Positions 46,964 to 56,486 are shown, counted from the stretch's first letter. The stretch is 64,000 nucleotides of DNA from Devosia psychrophila (GCF_000971275.1 NZ_LAPV01000159.1:1-64000); one strand, 5' to 3'. The notes: a model not told the origin generated them from the sequence alone. Translations and numbers: made by a program.

Positions 46964-47422
46964 ATGATCAGGGACGATGCGGCCGAGGCACTGGCTCAGG
47001 CTGAATTTTTCGATATCTGCGACGACGAGCAGCGGCGCATGCTGGCCTTTGCCGGAGACCTACGCCATTTCGATCCCGACGCCATGCTCTACAAGTCGGG
47101 CGCGGTGCCGCAGGGCGCTTTCGTGCTGATTTCCGGCACGCTCAAGTCCAAGCAAGATGGTGGCGGCAAGCCACATGTCATTTCCGAGCGGGGCAGCGTC
47201 GTCTCCTCCATGGCGCTGATCCTCAGCAAGCCCCGCCCCATCACCATTACCGCCGTCACCGATTGCGAGACGCTGTTCGTGCCGCGGACGGCCTTCCTCA
47301 AGCTGGTGCAACAATCGCCAGAGCTGGCGCAACGCGCTGTCGCCCGCGTCGAACGCGAGCTGGGGAATTACCTCGGGGCGCTCGAGCCAATCCGGCAACG
47401 GATGAAGGCTGGGGAAGACTAA
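46964..47422 (+). CDS. Cyclic nucleotide-binding-domain protein
   Basis: A 152-residue protein that is essentially a single CAP/cNMP-binding beta-barrel with a C-terminal helix. GAVPQGAFVLISGTL and ITAVTDCETLFVP match the fold. The phosphate-binding cassette is not clearly conserved (no RxAT-type arginine), and there is no helix-turn-helix, so it is probably not a classical Crp regulator. It tail-overlaps xthA by four bases. Confidence 0.8.
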   Translation: MIRDDAAEALAQAEFFDICDDEQRRMLAFAGDLRHFDPDAMLYKSGAVPQGAFVLISGTLKSKQDGGGKPHVISERGSVVSSMALILSKPRPITITAVTDCETLFVPRTAFLKLVQQSPELAQRAVARVERELGNYLGALEPIRQRMKAGED

Positions 47423-48231
47423 ACCCCGACAAACCGTGCGATAACCGGGACGTGGTCGCTCGGCTGGGGGGTGTAGCCGCGGTATTCCTTGATGGTTTCG
47501 GTACCGATGCAATGCTCGGCGACGTCGGCGGTGGACCAGATGTGGTCGAGGCGGCGGCCCTTGTTGGCGTTTTCCCAATCGGCGCTGCGATAGCTCCACC
47601 ATGAATAGAGCTTCTGGTCGTAGGGGACGTGCTTGCGCACCAGGTCGACCCAGCCATGCCCGCCATTGAGGATGGCGTCGAGCGCCTGGGTCTCGACGGG
47701 GGTGTGGCTGACGATCTTGAGCAGCTGCTTGTGGCCCCAGACGTCGTTCTCATGCGGCGCGATGTTGAAATCGCCGGCAATCAAATGGCCGCGCTGGAAC
47801 ATCGGATCGGCGAACCAGGCTGTCAGCTCGCTGAGGAAGCCCAGCTTGTGTTTGAACTTGGGGTTGATCTCGGGATCGGGCTCATCGCCACCGGCCGGAA
47901 TATAGAAATCATGCAGCGTCACCGGGCCATGGCCAAAATCGGTCAGCGCCGAGACGTGACGTGATTCGGGAATCTCGCAGAACACCTTGCTCGACACGTC
48001 GGTCAGCGGAAATTTGCTGACGATGGCGACGCCGTGGTAGCCTTTCTGGCCATGCACGGCCATGTGCGGATAGCCGGCGTCGATGAAGGCATTGCGCGGA
48101 AACTGGTCGTCCAGGCATTTGATCTCCTGGAACATGATCACGTCGGGCGCGTGCTTGGCGATGAAATCGAGCACCATCGGCAGGCGCAGGCGGATCGAGT
48201 TGATGTTCCAGGTGACGATCGAAACGGACAT
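47419..48231 (-). CDS. xthA: Exodeoxyribonuclease III (AP endonuclease)
   Basis: Repairs abasic sites. The 270-residue protein of the EEP nuclease fold has WNINSIRLR, QEIKCLDDQFP (catalytic Glu), GDFNIAPHENDVW (Asp-x-Asn) and the C-terminal LDHIWST and SDHVPVIARF (catalytic Asp-His). A complete active site. Its leftward orientation converges on the cNMP-binding gene. Confidence 0.95.
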   Translation of the reverse strand: MSVSIVTWNINSIRLRLPMVLDFIAKHAPDVIMFQEIKCLDDQFPRNAFIDAGYPHMAVHGQKGYHGVAIVSKFPLTDVSSKVFCEIPESRHVSALTDFGHGPVTLHDFYIPAGGDEPDPEINPKFKHKLGFLSELTAWFADPMFQRGHLIAGDFNIAPHENDVWGHKQLLKIVSHTPVETQALDAILNGGHGWVDLVRKHVPYDQKLYSWWSYRSADWENANKGRRLDHIWSTADVAEHCIGTETIKEYRGYTPQPSDHVPVIARFVGV

Positions 48232-48309
48232 GTTGGGGCCTTTGCTGGCAGGGACATCCTTATCGCCAAGCCAGCGCCAGCAAACAAGCCGGATATGACG
48301 GCCTCAACG

Positions 48310-48324
48310 TTAACGCTGTGCTAA
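48310..48324 (+). promoter_or_regulatory. Possible CtrA-like site before xthA
   Basis: TTAA-CGCTGTG-CTAA followed by CC: one mismatch to TTAA-N7-TTAA, 79 bp before the xthA start. A single half-degenerate match, so weak. Confidence 0.3.
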
Positions 48325-48367
48325 CCGGTTGCGGTCCGATACGCGCCGAAACGAGGGGCGGCTAAAC

Positions 48368-48383
48368 CGTTTCACGTGAATCA
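48368..48383. other. parS-like site with GANTC half
   Basis: Reads cGTTTCACGTGAATCa; minus strand TGATTCACGTGAAACG. Two changes from the 16-bp consensus including the one that creates GATTC. It lies beside the rplS terminator, 16 kb from the putative origin. Confidence 0.6.
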
Positions 48384-48385
48384 GG

Positions 48386-48416
48386 CAACAAAAAACCCGG
48401 CCTTTCGACCGGGTTC
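48386..48416 (-). terminator. Rho-independent terminator of rplS
   Basis: On the minus strand AACCCGG-loop-CCGGGTT followed by a run of T (TTTTTTG), 23 bp after the rplS stop. Confidence 0.85.
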
Positions 48417-48438
48417 TTCAAACATCAAATGCCAAAAC

Positions 48439-49035
48439 CTATTCGGCCTTGGGCGCTTCTTCGGTAGCGGCAGCAGCAGCAGCAGCCTCAGCTTCGGCAG
48501 CCTTTGCGGCAGCTGCTGCTTCGAGCTCAGCGGCCTTGGCGGCAGCAGCGGCCTCGGCTTCCTTGGCGGCCTGTTCGGCGGCAAAGGCCTCGGCTGCGGC
48601 GATCTTTTCAGCTTCGCGAGCTTCCTTGGCAGCGATGGAGGCAGTGCGCTCGCCGGCTTCGATCTTCTTGGTACGCGAGTTGGTCGATTCGAAAATACGA
48701 GCCGATTTACCGCGACGATCGCGCAGGTAGTACAGCTTGGCGCGACGCACCTTGCCGCGCTTGAGGACTTCAACCGAAGCGACATTCGGGGAATACAGCG
48801 GGAACACGCGTTCCACGCCTTCGCCGTAGGAAATCTTGCGAACGGTGAAGCTTGCGGTGATGCCGCCGCCGTTGAGGGCGATCACGACGCCTTCATAAGC
48901 CTGCAGGCGCTCTTTTTCGCCTTCGCGAATCTTGACCCACACCTTGACGGTATCGCCATGGGTGAAATCGGGAAGCTCGCGCTGGGCGGCCAGTTCTTCG
49001 ACATGTGCAGCATTGAGCTGCTGGATGATATTCAT
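48439..49035 (-). CDS. rplS: 50S ribosomal protein L19 with long Ala/Glu-rich tail
   Basis: L19 bridges the subunit interface. Residues 1-118 are a normal L19 ([52 protein letters not shown]). Then about 75 extra residues follow, almost only Ala, Glu and Lys, predicted as one long helix. The usual protein stops near residue 115-130. The extension has ordinary codon use and ends in a clean stop and terminator. ATG 49035 is the normal start. Confidence 0.95.
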   Translation of the reverse strand: MNIIQQLNAAHVEELAAQRELPDFTHGDTVKVWVKIREGEKERLQAYEGVVIALNGGGITASFTVRKISYGEGVERVFPLYSPNVASVEVLKRGKVRRAKLYYLRDRRGKSARIFESTNSRTKKIEAGERTASIAAKEAREAEKIAAAEAFAAEQAAKEAEAAAAAKAAELEAAAAAKAAEAEAAAAAAATEEAPKAE

Positions 49036-49216
49036 GATCCGTCCTGATCTTTTCAATGGAGCGCTTGTCGCGTTTTTGAGGCGCGGCGCCCGGTCTTGGT
49101 TGGTAACGGAGGTTGCAGTCTTCTTTTTGGTGCGGCCCAGGTCCGATAAGCCCAAACCGCGATAGTGGCGGCTCCTTAGGCGAAAAACCGCCCGGAGTCT
49201 AGCGTTGGGCCTGCTT

Positions 49217-49909
49217 TTATGACGATTTGGTCGTCAGCAGATCGGGCCGGCGGGCCTTGGTTAGCGCCAAGCTCTGCTCATGCCGCCATTTGGCTATCTT
49301 GCCGTGGTCGCCCGAGGTCAGCATGGCAGGGATATCGACGCCCTCGAAGTTTTGCGGCCGGGTATATTGCGGGTATTCCAGCAGGCCGTTCTCGAAGCTT
49401 TCGTCGGCATGGCTTTCGGCCTTGCCCAGTACGCCGGGGATCAGCCGCACAATGGTCTCCAGCAGCACCATGGCGGCAACTTCGCCTCCCGCCAGCACGT
49501 AGTCGCCGATAGATATCTCTTCGAGCCCACGTCGGTCGATGACGCGCTGGTCAATTCCCTCGAAACGGCCGCAGACGATGACCGCGCCTGGTCCCAGCGC
49601 CAGCTCGCGCGCTCGCGCCTGGGTCAGCGGCTTGCCGCGCGGCGACATCAGGATGCGCGGACGCGGATCGCCTTGGGGTGCGGTCGCATCGATCGCCTTG
49701 GCGAGAATGTCAGGCTTGAGCACCATGCCGGCGCCACCGCCCGATGGGCTGTCATCCACGCTGCGGTGGCGGTCCACCGCGAAATCGCGCAGTTGCGTCG
49801 TGGACAGGGACCACAAGCCTTCACCCAAGCCACGACCAAGCACCGAGGCGCCGAGCGGGCCGGGGAACAGTTCGGGAAACAGCGTTATGACACTGGCAGC
49901 AAAACTCAA
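49217..49909 (-). CDS. trmD: tRNA (guanine37-N1)-methyltransferase
   Basis: SPOUT-class methyltransferase protecting reading frame. The 230-residue protein has [11 protein letters not shown], the [16 protein letters not shown] motif, the knot-forming [13 protein letters not shown] and the [17 protein letters not shown] block. It overlaps rimM by four bases (ATGA), and rplS follows 181 bp downstream, possibly from its own promoter. Confidence 0.97.
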   Translation of the reverse strand: MSFAASVITLFPELFPGPLGASVLGRGLGEGLWSLSTTQLRDFAVDRHRSVDDSPSGGGAGMVLKPDILAKAIDATAPQGDPRPRILMSPRGKPLTQARARELALGPGAVIVCGRFEGIDQRVIDRRGLEEISIGDYVLAGGEVAAMVLLETIVRLIPGVLGKAESHADESFENGLLEYPQYTRPQNFEGVDIPAMLTSGDHGKIAKWRHEQSLALTKARRPDLLTTKSS

Positions 49910-50445
49910 TTGGGCTCTTCTTCCTCGCCCTCGTCGACCTCAAGCGGCACGACGATGGTGATGTAGCCCTCGGCGATGTTCACATACGGCACGACGGCCT
50001 TGGTGAAGGGGTAAAGATAAGTGTCGCCGCTCTGCGGGTCGCGCACTTCGAGCAGGTCGCCGGCGCCAAAATTGGGCAGGGCCGAAACCTGGCCGATGGT
50101 CACGCCGGTGTCGAGGCGCGCCTCGAGGCCGATCAGGTCGGCATGATAGAAATCGTCCTCGTCCTCAGGTTGGGGCAGCTTGTTCCGGTCGATGAACAGG
50201 TTGACGCCATTGAGGCTTTCGGCGGCCGTGCGGTCGGATACGCCGTTGATCTGGCCGACGACCACCGTCTTGTGCAGGCGCAGCTTGCTCAGGACCACCG
50301 TTAGCCCGGGCCGGTCGGTATCGAGCGGGCCATAGGTGCCGATGGCCAGCGGATCCTGGGTATGGGTGGCGACGCGCACATGGCCCTTGATGCCATGCGC
50401 TGCGCCGATCTGGCCGAGTAAAATCTTGTCGTTGTTATTGGTCAT
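49906..50445 (-). CDS. rimM: Ribosome maturation factor RimM
   Basis: Helps assemble the 30S head by binding S19. The 179-residue protein has [17 protein letters not shown], then the PRC-barrel C-terminal part ([14 protein letters not shown]) and an acidic tail. ATG 50445 is chosen; upstream frame has no homology. In most relatives rpsP and ffh precede rimM; here the gene stands first and is divergent from a small unknown gene. Confidence 0.95.
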   Translation of the reverse strand: MTNNNDKILLGQIGAAHGIKGHVRVATHTQDPLAIGTYGPLDTDRPGLTVVLSKLRLHKTVVVGQINGVSDRTAAESLNGVNLFIDRNKLPQPEDEDDFYHADLIGLEARLDTGVTIGQVSALPNFGAGDLLEVRDPQSGDTYLYPFTKAVVPYVNIAEGYITIVVPLEVDEGEEEEPN

Positions 50446-50558
50446 GCCCACTCGCTCAATTTCAGAGCGTCTTAGCAGGCGCGGGGCGGCTTGGGAATTG
50501 GAACGGAACCAAGGTCGGGCCGCGGCTATTGTCGAAGCAACACTCAAAGGAGCCCGCA

Positions 50559-50858
50559 ATGGCCAAGACTCTCACCGAACGCGACGACATCCGCCAATGG
50601 GCCGAGGCTCGCGGTGGCAATCCTATGTTGATGGATACGCCAGATGGCACCGGCACGCGCACGTTGCTGCAACTGACCTTTGGCCAGCACGCCATCAATA
50701 CCGAGGGCAACGAAGGGCCCGATCGCATCGGTGGCTTCCAATTGGTCAGTTGGGAAGACTGGTTTGCAGCGCTCGAAAACGGCAAGCTGGCGCTGCAGGT
50801 GTCGGATGATCTAGCAGGCGGCAGTGAAGCCGAGTTCGAATTCGTCGAACGGGACTGA
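50559..50858 (+). CDS. Small acidic hypothetical protein, 99 residues
   Basis: I recognise no named family, though the start (TERDDIRQWAEARGGNP) resembles a group of small proteins of unknown function with an RxWAExRGG motif, a memory not checked here. The rest is beta-rich and acidic (ISWEDWF-like WEDWFAAL). AAAGGAG lies at six bases before ATG 50559. It is divergent from rimM and converges with the next gene across a perfect palindrome. Confidence 0.75.
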   Translation: MAKTLTERDDIRQWAEARGGNPMLMDTPDGTGTRTLLQLTFGQHAINTEGNEGPDRIGGFQLVSWEDWFAALENGKLALQVSDDLAGGSEAEFEFVERD

Positions 50859-50870
50859 GTTCAGTCCCGT
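50849..50870. terminator. Perfect palindrome between convergent genes
   Basis: ACGGGACTGA-GT-TCAGTCCCGT, ten-base arms, spanning the stop codon of the 99-residue gene. No T-run; a transcript hairpin serving either strand is possible. Confidence 0.45.
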
Positions 50871-50882
50871 CCGGTGAATGGA

Positions 50883-51188
50883 TTAGGTCCGGCTCGGCAG
50901 GGACTGGAAGCCGCCTTCATAGAGATTCATCGTCGCTTCGATATCGTCGATGTGCATGGTCAGGCCCTGCTCGACGGCTTCGGCCTGACGGCGGAACATA
51001 TCGCGACGCGATAGCAGCTCGAAGCGCTCGCTTTCGAGTTCCTTGAGGACCATGTCGATACGATCGCGATGTGTCGCGAGACGCTGCACCATAGGAGCCG
51101 ACTGCTTGGCCGCTTCCTGAAGCACGGTTTCCATCTGTTCCAATTCGGGCTGGACGATCTTAAGGCTGGTTTTTTGGCGCACAGTCAT
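50883..51188 (-). CDS. Hypothetical coiled-coil protein, 101 residues
   Basis: No family recognised. The protein is almost entirely helical with heptad-like spacing over residues about 15-85 (LEQMETVLQEAAKQ, DMFRRQAEAVEQGL), so a coiled coil is likely. It is soluble with a basic N-terminus. ATG 51188 follows AAGGAG at nine bases, good evidence for translation. It is downstream of nothing on its strand: upstream lies a 178-bp gap, then the metallopeptidase gene ends. Confidence 0.75.
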   Translation of the reverse strand: MTVRQKTSLKIVQPELEQMETVLQEAAKQSAPMVQRLATHRDRIDMVLKELESERFELLSRRDMFRRQAEAVEQGLTMHIDDIEATMNLYEGGFQSLPSRT

Positions 51189-51366
51189 CTTTCTCACTCC
51201 TTGGTTGCGTGCCCGGCGAGAAATGGTCTCCGTTCGGTCAACGTGTGAAAGGTAAGTCGGAGTCATACCCAAAAGTTGCTGCCGAAAGATACTTTATCGC
51301 CTATTTACCATTAACACAAAACGGCCCGTCGTGACTCAACAGGTATAATTGAGGACTCACAAGATT

Positions 51367-51795
51367 CTAGCGAGACTCTTCGGATGCTTCGATAGATTCC
51401 ATATCTTCATCGGAAAATCCGAAATGATGGCCTAGCTCGTGGATCAGTACATGGGTGACCACTTCGCTCAAAGTATTGTCATCATTCTCGGACCAGTAAT
51501 CGAGAATGGCGCGGCGGTAGAGGAAGACGGTGTTGGGCAATTGGCCGGTCTGGGGCACTGCGCCGTCTTCGGTCATGCCGACGCCGACAAACAAGCCCAT
51601 CAACTCGAACGGGCTTTCCATACCAAAGCCGTCCAGCACATCTTGTTCGGCATAGTCGGCGACCGAGCAGGTGACGTCGGCTGCGAGCGCCTTGAACGGC
51701 TCAGGCAGCTCGCGAAGCGCTGCCGTAGCCAGCGCCTCGATGTCGTCGAGGGTAGGCGCGAACCGCGCCCCCCAGGCTAGATCGCTTACTGCCAC
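51367..51795 (-). CDS. Small zinc metallopeptidase (HExxH, minimal zincin type)
   Basis: A 142-residue minigluzincin-like protein. The zinc site [13 protein letters not shown] lies near residue 119 with the following acidic residues as in the one-domain bacterial metallopeptidase family (formerly DUF1025). Substrate unknown. GTG 51795 is the most upstream credible start and lies within the last codons of leuC, overlapping by 10 bp; the frame beyond it is leuC out of phase. Confidence 0.85.
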   Translation of the reverse strand: MAVSDLAWGARFAPTLDDIEALATAALRELPEPFKALAADVTCSVADYAEQDVLDGFGMESPFELMGLFVGVGMTEDGAVPQTGQLPNTVFLYRRAILDYWSENDDNTLSEVVTHVLIHELGHHFGFSDEDMESIEASEESR

Positions 51796-53192
51796 TCGCG
51801 GATATCTACGAAGTGGCCGGCAAGGGCTGCCGCCGCGGCCATGGCGGGCGCCACGAGATGGGTGCGGCCCTTGAAGCCCTGGCGACCCTCGAAATTGCGG
51901 TTGGAGGTCGAAGCGCAGCGTTCCTGCGGCTTGAGCTTGTCGGGGTTCATCGCGAGGCACATCGAGCAGCCCGGCTCGCGCCATTCAAAACCGGCATTGA
52001 GGAAGATGGTGTGCAGGCCCTCGGCCTCGGCCTGATCCTTGACCAGGCCTGAGCCGGGCACGACCATGGCATTGACGCCGGCCGCCACCTTGCGATCGCC
52101 GATCACGGCAGCCGCAGCGCGCAGGTCTTCGATACGGCCATTGGTGCAGGAACCGATGAAGACGCGCTCTACCGGAATGTCGGTGATCTTGGTGCCGGGC
52201 TTGAGACCCATATAGTCCAGCGCGCGCCACTTGGAGGCCCGCTTGTTCTCGTCGGCGATATCGTCGGGGTTCGGCACGACGCCGGTCACCGAGATCACAT
52301 CCTCCGGCGAAGAGCCCCAGGAAACGATCGGCGGCAGCTGGGCGGCGTCGAGGATCACGACCTTATCGTAGACCGCACCTTCGTCGGTATAGAGGGTCTT
52401 CCAGTAATCGACGGCCATGTCCCAGGCCTTGCCCTTGGGGGCGCGATTGCGGCCCTCGACATAGTCGAAGGTGGTCTGGTCGGGGGCGATCAGGCCGGCG
52501 CGGGCGCCGCCTTCGATGGTCATGTTGCAGACCGTCATGCGGCCTTCCATCGACAAAGCCTCGATAGCCTCGCCAGCGAATTCGATGACGTGGCCATTGC
52601 CGCCGGCAGTGCCGATTTCGCCAATGATGGCGAGGATGATGTCCTTGGCGGTGACATGGGGCGGCAGCTTGCCATCGACGCGCACCAGCATGTTCTTGGC
52701 CTTCTGCTGGATCAGCGTCTGGGTCGCCAGGACGTGTTCCACTTCGGAGGTGCCGATACCATGCGCCAAAGCACCAAAAGCACCGTGCGTCGAGGTGTGG
52801 CTATCGCCGCAGACGATGGTCATGCCGGGCAGGGTGAAGCCCTGTTCCGGGCCGACGATGTGCACGATGCCCTGGCGCTTGTCGAAGGGGTCGAAATATT
52901 CGATGCCGAATTCGCTGGTATTTTCGGCCAGCGTGGCGATCTGGATCGCACTTTCCGGATCGGGATTGGGCAGCGAACGGTCCGTGGTCGGCACGTTGTG
53001 ATCGACCACGGCCAGCGTACGCTCGGGGTGACGCACCTTGCGGCCATTCAGGCGCAGGCCTTCGAACGCCTGCGGGCTCGTGACTTCGTGCACGAGGTGG
53101 CGATCGATATAGAGCAGCGAGGAACCGTCCTCGTTGTTCTGCACCAGATGGTCGTCCCAGATCTTGTCGTAGAGCGTGCGGGCCTTGGTCAT
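51786..53192 (-). CDS. leuC: 3-isopropylmalate dehydratase large subunit
   Basis: Aconitase-type Fe-S enzyme of leucine synthesis. The 468-residue protein has [46 protein letters not shown]-type core (key words [12 protein letters not shown]), FIGSCTNGR with a cluster Cys and [10 protein letters not shown] with the other two. The small subunit leuD and leuB are not in this window. It is followed by the metallopeptidase in overlap. Confidence 0.97.
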   Translation of the reverse strand: MTKARTLYDKIWDDHLVQNNEDGSSLLYIDRHLVHEVTSPQAFEGLRLNGRKVRHPERTLAVVDHNVPTTDRSLPNPDPESAIQIATLAENTSEFGIEYFDPFDKRQGIVHIVGPEQGFTLPGMTIVCGDSHTSTHGAFGALAHGIGTSEVEHVLATQTLIQQKAKNMLVRVDGKLPPHVTAKDIILAIIGEIGTAGGNGHVIEFAGEAIEALSMEGRMTVCNMTIEGGARAGLIAPDQTTFDYVEGRNRAPKGKAWDMAVDYWKTLYTDEGAVYDKVVILDAAQLPPIVSWGSSPEDVISVTGVVPNPDDIADENKRASKWRALDYMGLKPGTKITDIPVERVFIGSCTNGRIEDLRAAAAVIGDRKVAAGVNAMVVPGSGLVKDQAEAEGLHTIFLNAGFEWREPGCSMCLAMNPDKLKPQERCASTSNRNFEGRQGFKGRTHLVAPAMAAAAALAGHFVDIREWQ

Positions 53193-53259
53193 AGCGGTAT
53201 TCCGGCAGGGAAAGTTTGGAGTGGTTCTAAGGCAGGAAGGGCAGGGCGGTCAAGCATAA

Positions 53260-53277
53260 CCGTACTCATGGGTACGG
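53260..53277. terminator. Small hairpin after the flippase gene
   Basis: CCGTAC-TCATGG-GTACGG, directly after the flippase stop codon on the minus strand. Only a six-base stem and few T residues. Confidence 0.35.
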
Positions 53278-54636
53278 TCAGGCCGCCGATGGACGGTCTA
53301 CCGCGCCACGCACGGCGAAGACGCCGAGCAGGCTGGTATCGAGCCCGATGCGCAGGCGGCACCATAGCGCGATGGCGATCTGCGCCACGATGCGGGCGCC
53401 CATATTGGCGGCAGCGGCACCGACGATGCCGTAGATGGGGATGACGAGGAATTGCACGAGAAACCCCAGTGCCATGATGGTGCCAAAGATTGCCACGTAA
53501 GCGCGTTCATGGCCGGTCATCATCATGACGATCTTGGACGGGCCGGTGGCGGCGTCGAACAGCAGGCCGAAGGACAGCAGTACCAGCACCAGTGTGCCCT
53601 CGGCATAGTAGGCGCCGAACAGCGATAGGATCAGGTCGCCCCAGCCGACAAAAATCGCGAAGATCACCAGTGAGAAAACGAAGCCTGCCACTGAAGCCAG
53701 CGCCGTGATGGCCTGGGCCTTGCGCATCTGGCCAGCATGGAAATGCTGCGCCACCATGGGGGCGATCACCAGTTCGATGGCGAAGGTGAACAGCGTCATC
53801 AGCCCGGCGGTGCGGAAGGCGTTGAAATAGATGCCCGAGCTTTCGAGGTCGAGCATCAGTCCGACGAGGATCACATCGGCATTGAGCGCCGCAGTCTCGA
53901 TCAGGGCGCCGAGCATGAGCCAGCGGCTGATGCCGCCCCATTGCTGCCAATAGCGGCGAACCGGCCACAGGCTCGGCGTCAGCACATATTTGCCGGCCAT
54001 GGAGCGCCAGAACTGCAGCGCCAGCATGCCGGACAGCAAAGCCGCCGACAGCACCAGCGCGTCTGGCCCGCTCAGCACCACGCCAAAGGCAAACAGGATC
54101 AGTACGACGCCCGGGAGAGCCAACCGCCACAGAATATCGCGCGGTACCAGTGCGGTCCACAACGAGCCTTGAGCCCGCAGAGCCGAAGAATTGTATTCCG
54201 CCATGGCCATCGGCAGCACCAGAAACGCCGCGCCGTAGAAGTGGTTTGCGGTGTCGTCGAAGCTGGCGAATTGCAGGGTGATGAGCACCGCGGCGCAAAG
54301 GGCGAGGGCGATAACGAGGCTGGCGAGGATGGTCAGCATCGAGCCGGCGCGGACTGCCTTGATGGCTTCTGCCGCCCGCCCGGCAACGGCTTCCTGTGAC
54401 CACAGGCGGAGGATGGCCATGGGTTGGCCTACGCCTGCGCCGATTGCCAGCACGGTTGCCAGCGCCAGCCCAAAGGCAAAGCGTCCGTATTCGTCGGGCG
54501 ACATGGTGCGTGAGAGCACCACATAGGTGACATAGGTCAGGCCTGCGGTGGCGAGCTTGATGCCAAGCGATGCCACCGAGCGACGAAGCCCCGACTGTAG
54601 CAGCGCCGAAAGGTCGGAAGGAATCTTGAACCGCAT
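53278..54636 (-). CDS. Polysaccharide flippase-like membrane protein (MOP superfamily)
   Basis: A 452-residue protein with about twelve to fourteen membrane helices and a Wzx/RfbX-type N-terminus (GIKLATAGLTYVTYVVLSRTMSPDEYGRF-type, key words VVLSRTMSPDEYGRF). Such proteins move lipid-linked oligosaccharides across the inner membrane. No glycosyltransferase cluster surrounds it, so the glycan is unknown. ATG 54636 (MRFKIPSDL) has GAGG upstream; the frame extends 16 codons more without support. Confidence 0.85.
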   Translation of the reverse strand: MRFKIPSDLSALLQSGLRRSVASLGIKLATAGLTYVTYVVLSRTMSPDEYGRFAFGLALATVLAIGAGVGQPMAILRLWSQEAVAGRAAEAIKAVRAGSMLTILASLVIALALCAAVLITLQFASFDDTANHFYGAAFLVLPMAMAEYNSSALRAQGSLWTALVPRDILWRLALPGVVLILFAFGVVLSGPDALVLSAALLSGMLALQFWRSMAGKYVLTPSLWPVRRYWQQWGGISRWLMLGALIETAALNADVILVGLMLDLESSGIYFNAFRTAGLMTLFTFAIELVIAPMVAQHFHAGQMRKAQAITALASVAGFVFSLVIFAIFVGWGDLILSLFGAYYAEGTLVLVLLSFGLLFDAATGPSKIVMMMTGHERAYVAIFGTIMALGFLVQFLVIPIYGIVGAAAANMGARIVAQIAIALWCRLRIGLDTSLLGVFAVRGAVDRPSAA

Positions 54637-54752
54637 AAAGGCCTCGAAGTCGGGGCTGCAGCCGCGACCCCGACAATTTGCCATGCCAATCTCAAGAAGG
54701 TCTTACTTCTGTGGGGTCGGCGAGATTACGAATTTGTAACCTCGACGCGAGT

Positions 54753-56339
54753 TTAGTGCCGGAAATGGCGCATTCCGGTCATCACCATGGCGATGCCGGC
54801 AGCATCGGCGGCGGCGATCACCTCATCATCCCGCATCGAGCCACCTGGCTGGATCACGGCAGTGGCACCTGCGGCGACCAGCGCTTCCAGACCATCGGCG
54901 AAGGGGAAGAAGGCATCCGAGGCAGCGACCGACCCTTGCGTGAGCGGGCCCTCGATGCCGGCAGCCTTGGCGGCGTCGATCGACTTGCGGTGGGCAGTGA
55001 GGGCCGAATCGACGCGGCTCATCTGGCCGGCGCCGATGCCGACGGTGGCGCCTTGCTTGACATAGACGATGGCGTTGGACTTGACGTGCTTGGCGACTTT
55101 AGCGGCAAGCCGCAGGTCGGCCATTTCAGCTTCGGTCGGCTGGCGCTTGGTGACGACCTTGAGTTCGCAGTCATCGACGTTGCGGTTGTCGCGCGACTGT
55201 ACCAGCAAGCCACCGGCGACGGACTTGACGACGAGCCCATCGGCCTTGGCATCGGCGAGGCCGCCGGTCAGCAGCAGGCGCAGATTTTTCTTGGCGGCGA
55301 TGATGTCCTGGGCTTCCTGCGTCGCCGACGGGGCCACGATCACCTCGGTGAATACCTTGACGATTTCGGTGGCGGTGGCGGCGTCGATCTCGCGATTGGT
55401 GGCGACAATGCCGCCGAAAGCCGAGACGGGATCGGTGCGCAGAGCGTTCTGGTAGGCGGTCAGCAGGTCGCCTGCTACGGACACGCCGCAGGGATTGGCG
55501 TGCTTGATGATGGCAACGGCGGCAACGTCGCTGGCGTCGAACTCGGAGACCAGCTCGAAAGCGGCGTCGGTGTCGTTGATATTGTTGTAGCTCAGGGTCT
55601 TGCCCTGGACCTGGGTGGCGGTGGCGACGCCGCGGCGATTATCGCCATTGGCGTAGAAGCCGGCCCACTGATGCGGGTTCTCGCCATAGCGCATGACTTC
55701 GCGCAGGGTGCCGGCAAAGCTGCGGTAGGGGATTTCGGGGTAGTCGATGGCCCTGGCGAACCAGCTCGAGATGGCGCTGTCATAGGCGGCGGTGCGGGCA
55801 TAGGCCTTGGCGGCGAGCTTCTGGCGCAGTTCGAATGGGACGCCGCCGGTGTTGGCGATGGCTTCAAGGATCGCCGGATAATCGGCCGGGTCGACCACCA
55901 CGGTCACATAGGCGTGATTTTTGGCCGCAGAGCGGATCATCGCAGGGCCGCCGATGTCGATATTTTCGATAATTTCGCCATAGCTCGCGCCGGACTCGAC
56001 GGTCTTTTCGAAGGGGTAGAGGTTGACCGCGACAAGGTCGATGGCCGCGATGTCATGCTCGGCCATCGAGGCGGCGTGGACTGCGTTGTCGCGAACTGAC
56101 AAAAGTCCGCCATGCACCTTGGGATGCAACGTCTTGACGCGGCCGTCCATCATCTCGGGGAAGCCGGTGAGGTCGGAGATCTCGCGCACCGGCAGGCCGG
56201 CATCGCTGATCAGCTTGTGGGTGCCGCCGGTCGATACCAGCTCGACGCCCGCTGACGAGAGCCCCTTGGCAAACTCGGCCATGCCCGACTTGTCGAATAC
56301 CGAAAGCAGCGCCCGACCGACCTTGACCGTCTTGCCCAT
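54753..56339 (-). CDS. purH: Bifunctional AICAR transformylase / IMP cyclohydrolase
   Basis: Last two steps of IMP synthesis. The 528-residue protein has an N-terminal MGS-like cyclohydrolase domain ([31 protein letters not shown]) and a C-terminal transformylase with [17 protein letters not shown] and DAFFPF. Standard length. A palindrome of family B type lies in the gap before it near 56450. Confidence 0.98.
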   Translation of the reverse strand: MGKTVKVGRALLSVFDKSGMAEFAKGLSSAGVELVSTGGTHKLISDAGLPVREISDLTGFPEMMDGRVKTLHPKVHGGLLSVRDNAVHAASMAEHDIAAIDLVAVNLYPFEKTVESGASYGEIIENIDIGGPAMIRSAAKNHAYVTVVVDPADYPAILEAIANTGGVPFELRQKLAAKAYARTAAYDSAISSWFARAIDYPEIPYRSFAGTLREVMRYGENPHQWAGFYANGDNRRGVATATQVQGKTLSYNNINDTDAAFELVSEFDASDVAAVAIIKHANPCGVSVAGDLLTAYQNALRTDPVSAFGGIVATNREIDAATATEIVKVFTEVIVAPSATQEAQDIIAAKKNLRLLLTGGLADAKADGLVVKSVAGGLLVQSRDNRNVDDCELKVVTKRQPTEAEMADLRLAAKVAKHVKSNAIVYVKQGATVGIGAGQMSRVDSALTAHRKSIDAAKAAGIEGPLTQGSVAASDAFFPFADGLEALVAAGATAVIQPGGSMRDDEVIAAADAAGIAMVMTGMRHFRH

Positions 56340-56447
56340 GAGATGTGTCTCGCCTGTGATTGGATTTGGCGCTCGCTAGCACGAAGCGAGGATGGAGCCA
56401 ACCAAAAGCGCCAATACTCTCCATTCCAGGTGCGAAGCTTGATCGCC

Positions 56448-56471
56448 TTCTCCCCCTTGAGGGGAGGGAGG
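56448..56471. repeat. Short family B-like hairpin
   Basis: TCTCCCCCTT-GA-GGGGAGGGAG, between purH and the heparinase-like gene, both on the minus strand. Confidence 0.5.
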
Positions 56472-56486
56472 CCAAGAGCCGCAGGC

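Noticed and set aside
53507-54676. 389-codon frame within the flippase gene
   Set aside because: Same strand, other frame; Arg/His/Gly-rich shadow, while the flippase frame has clear membrane helices.
54678-56099. 473-codon plus-strand frame across purH
   Set aside because: Gly/Asp-rich antisense shadow of purH.
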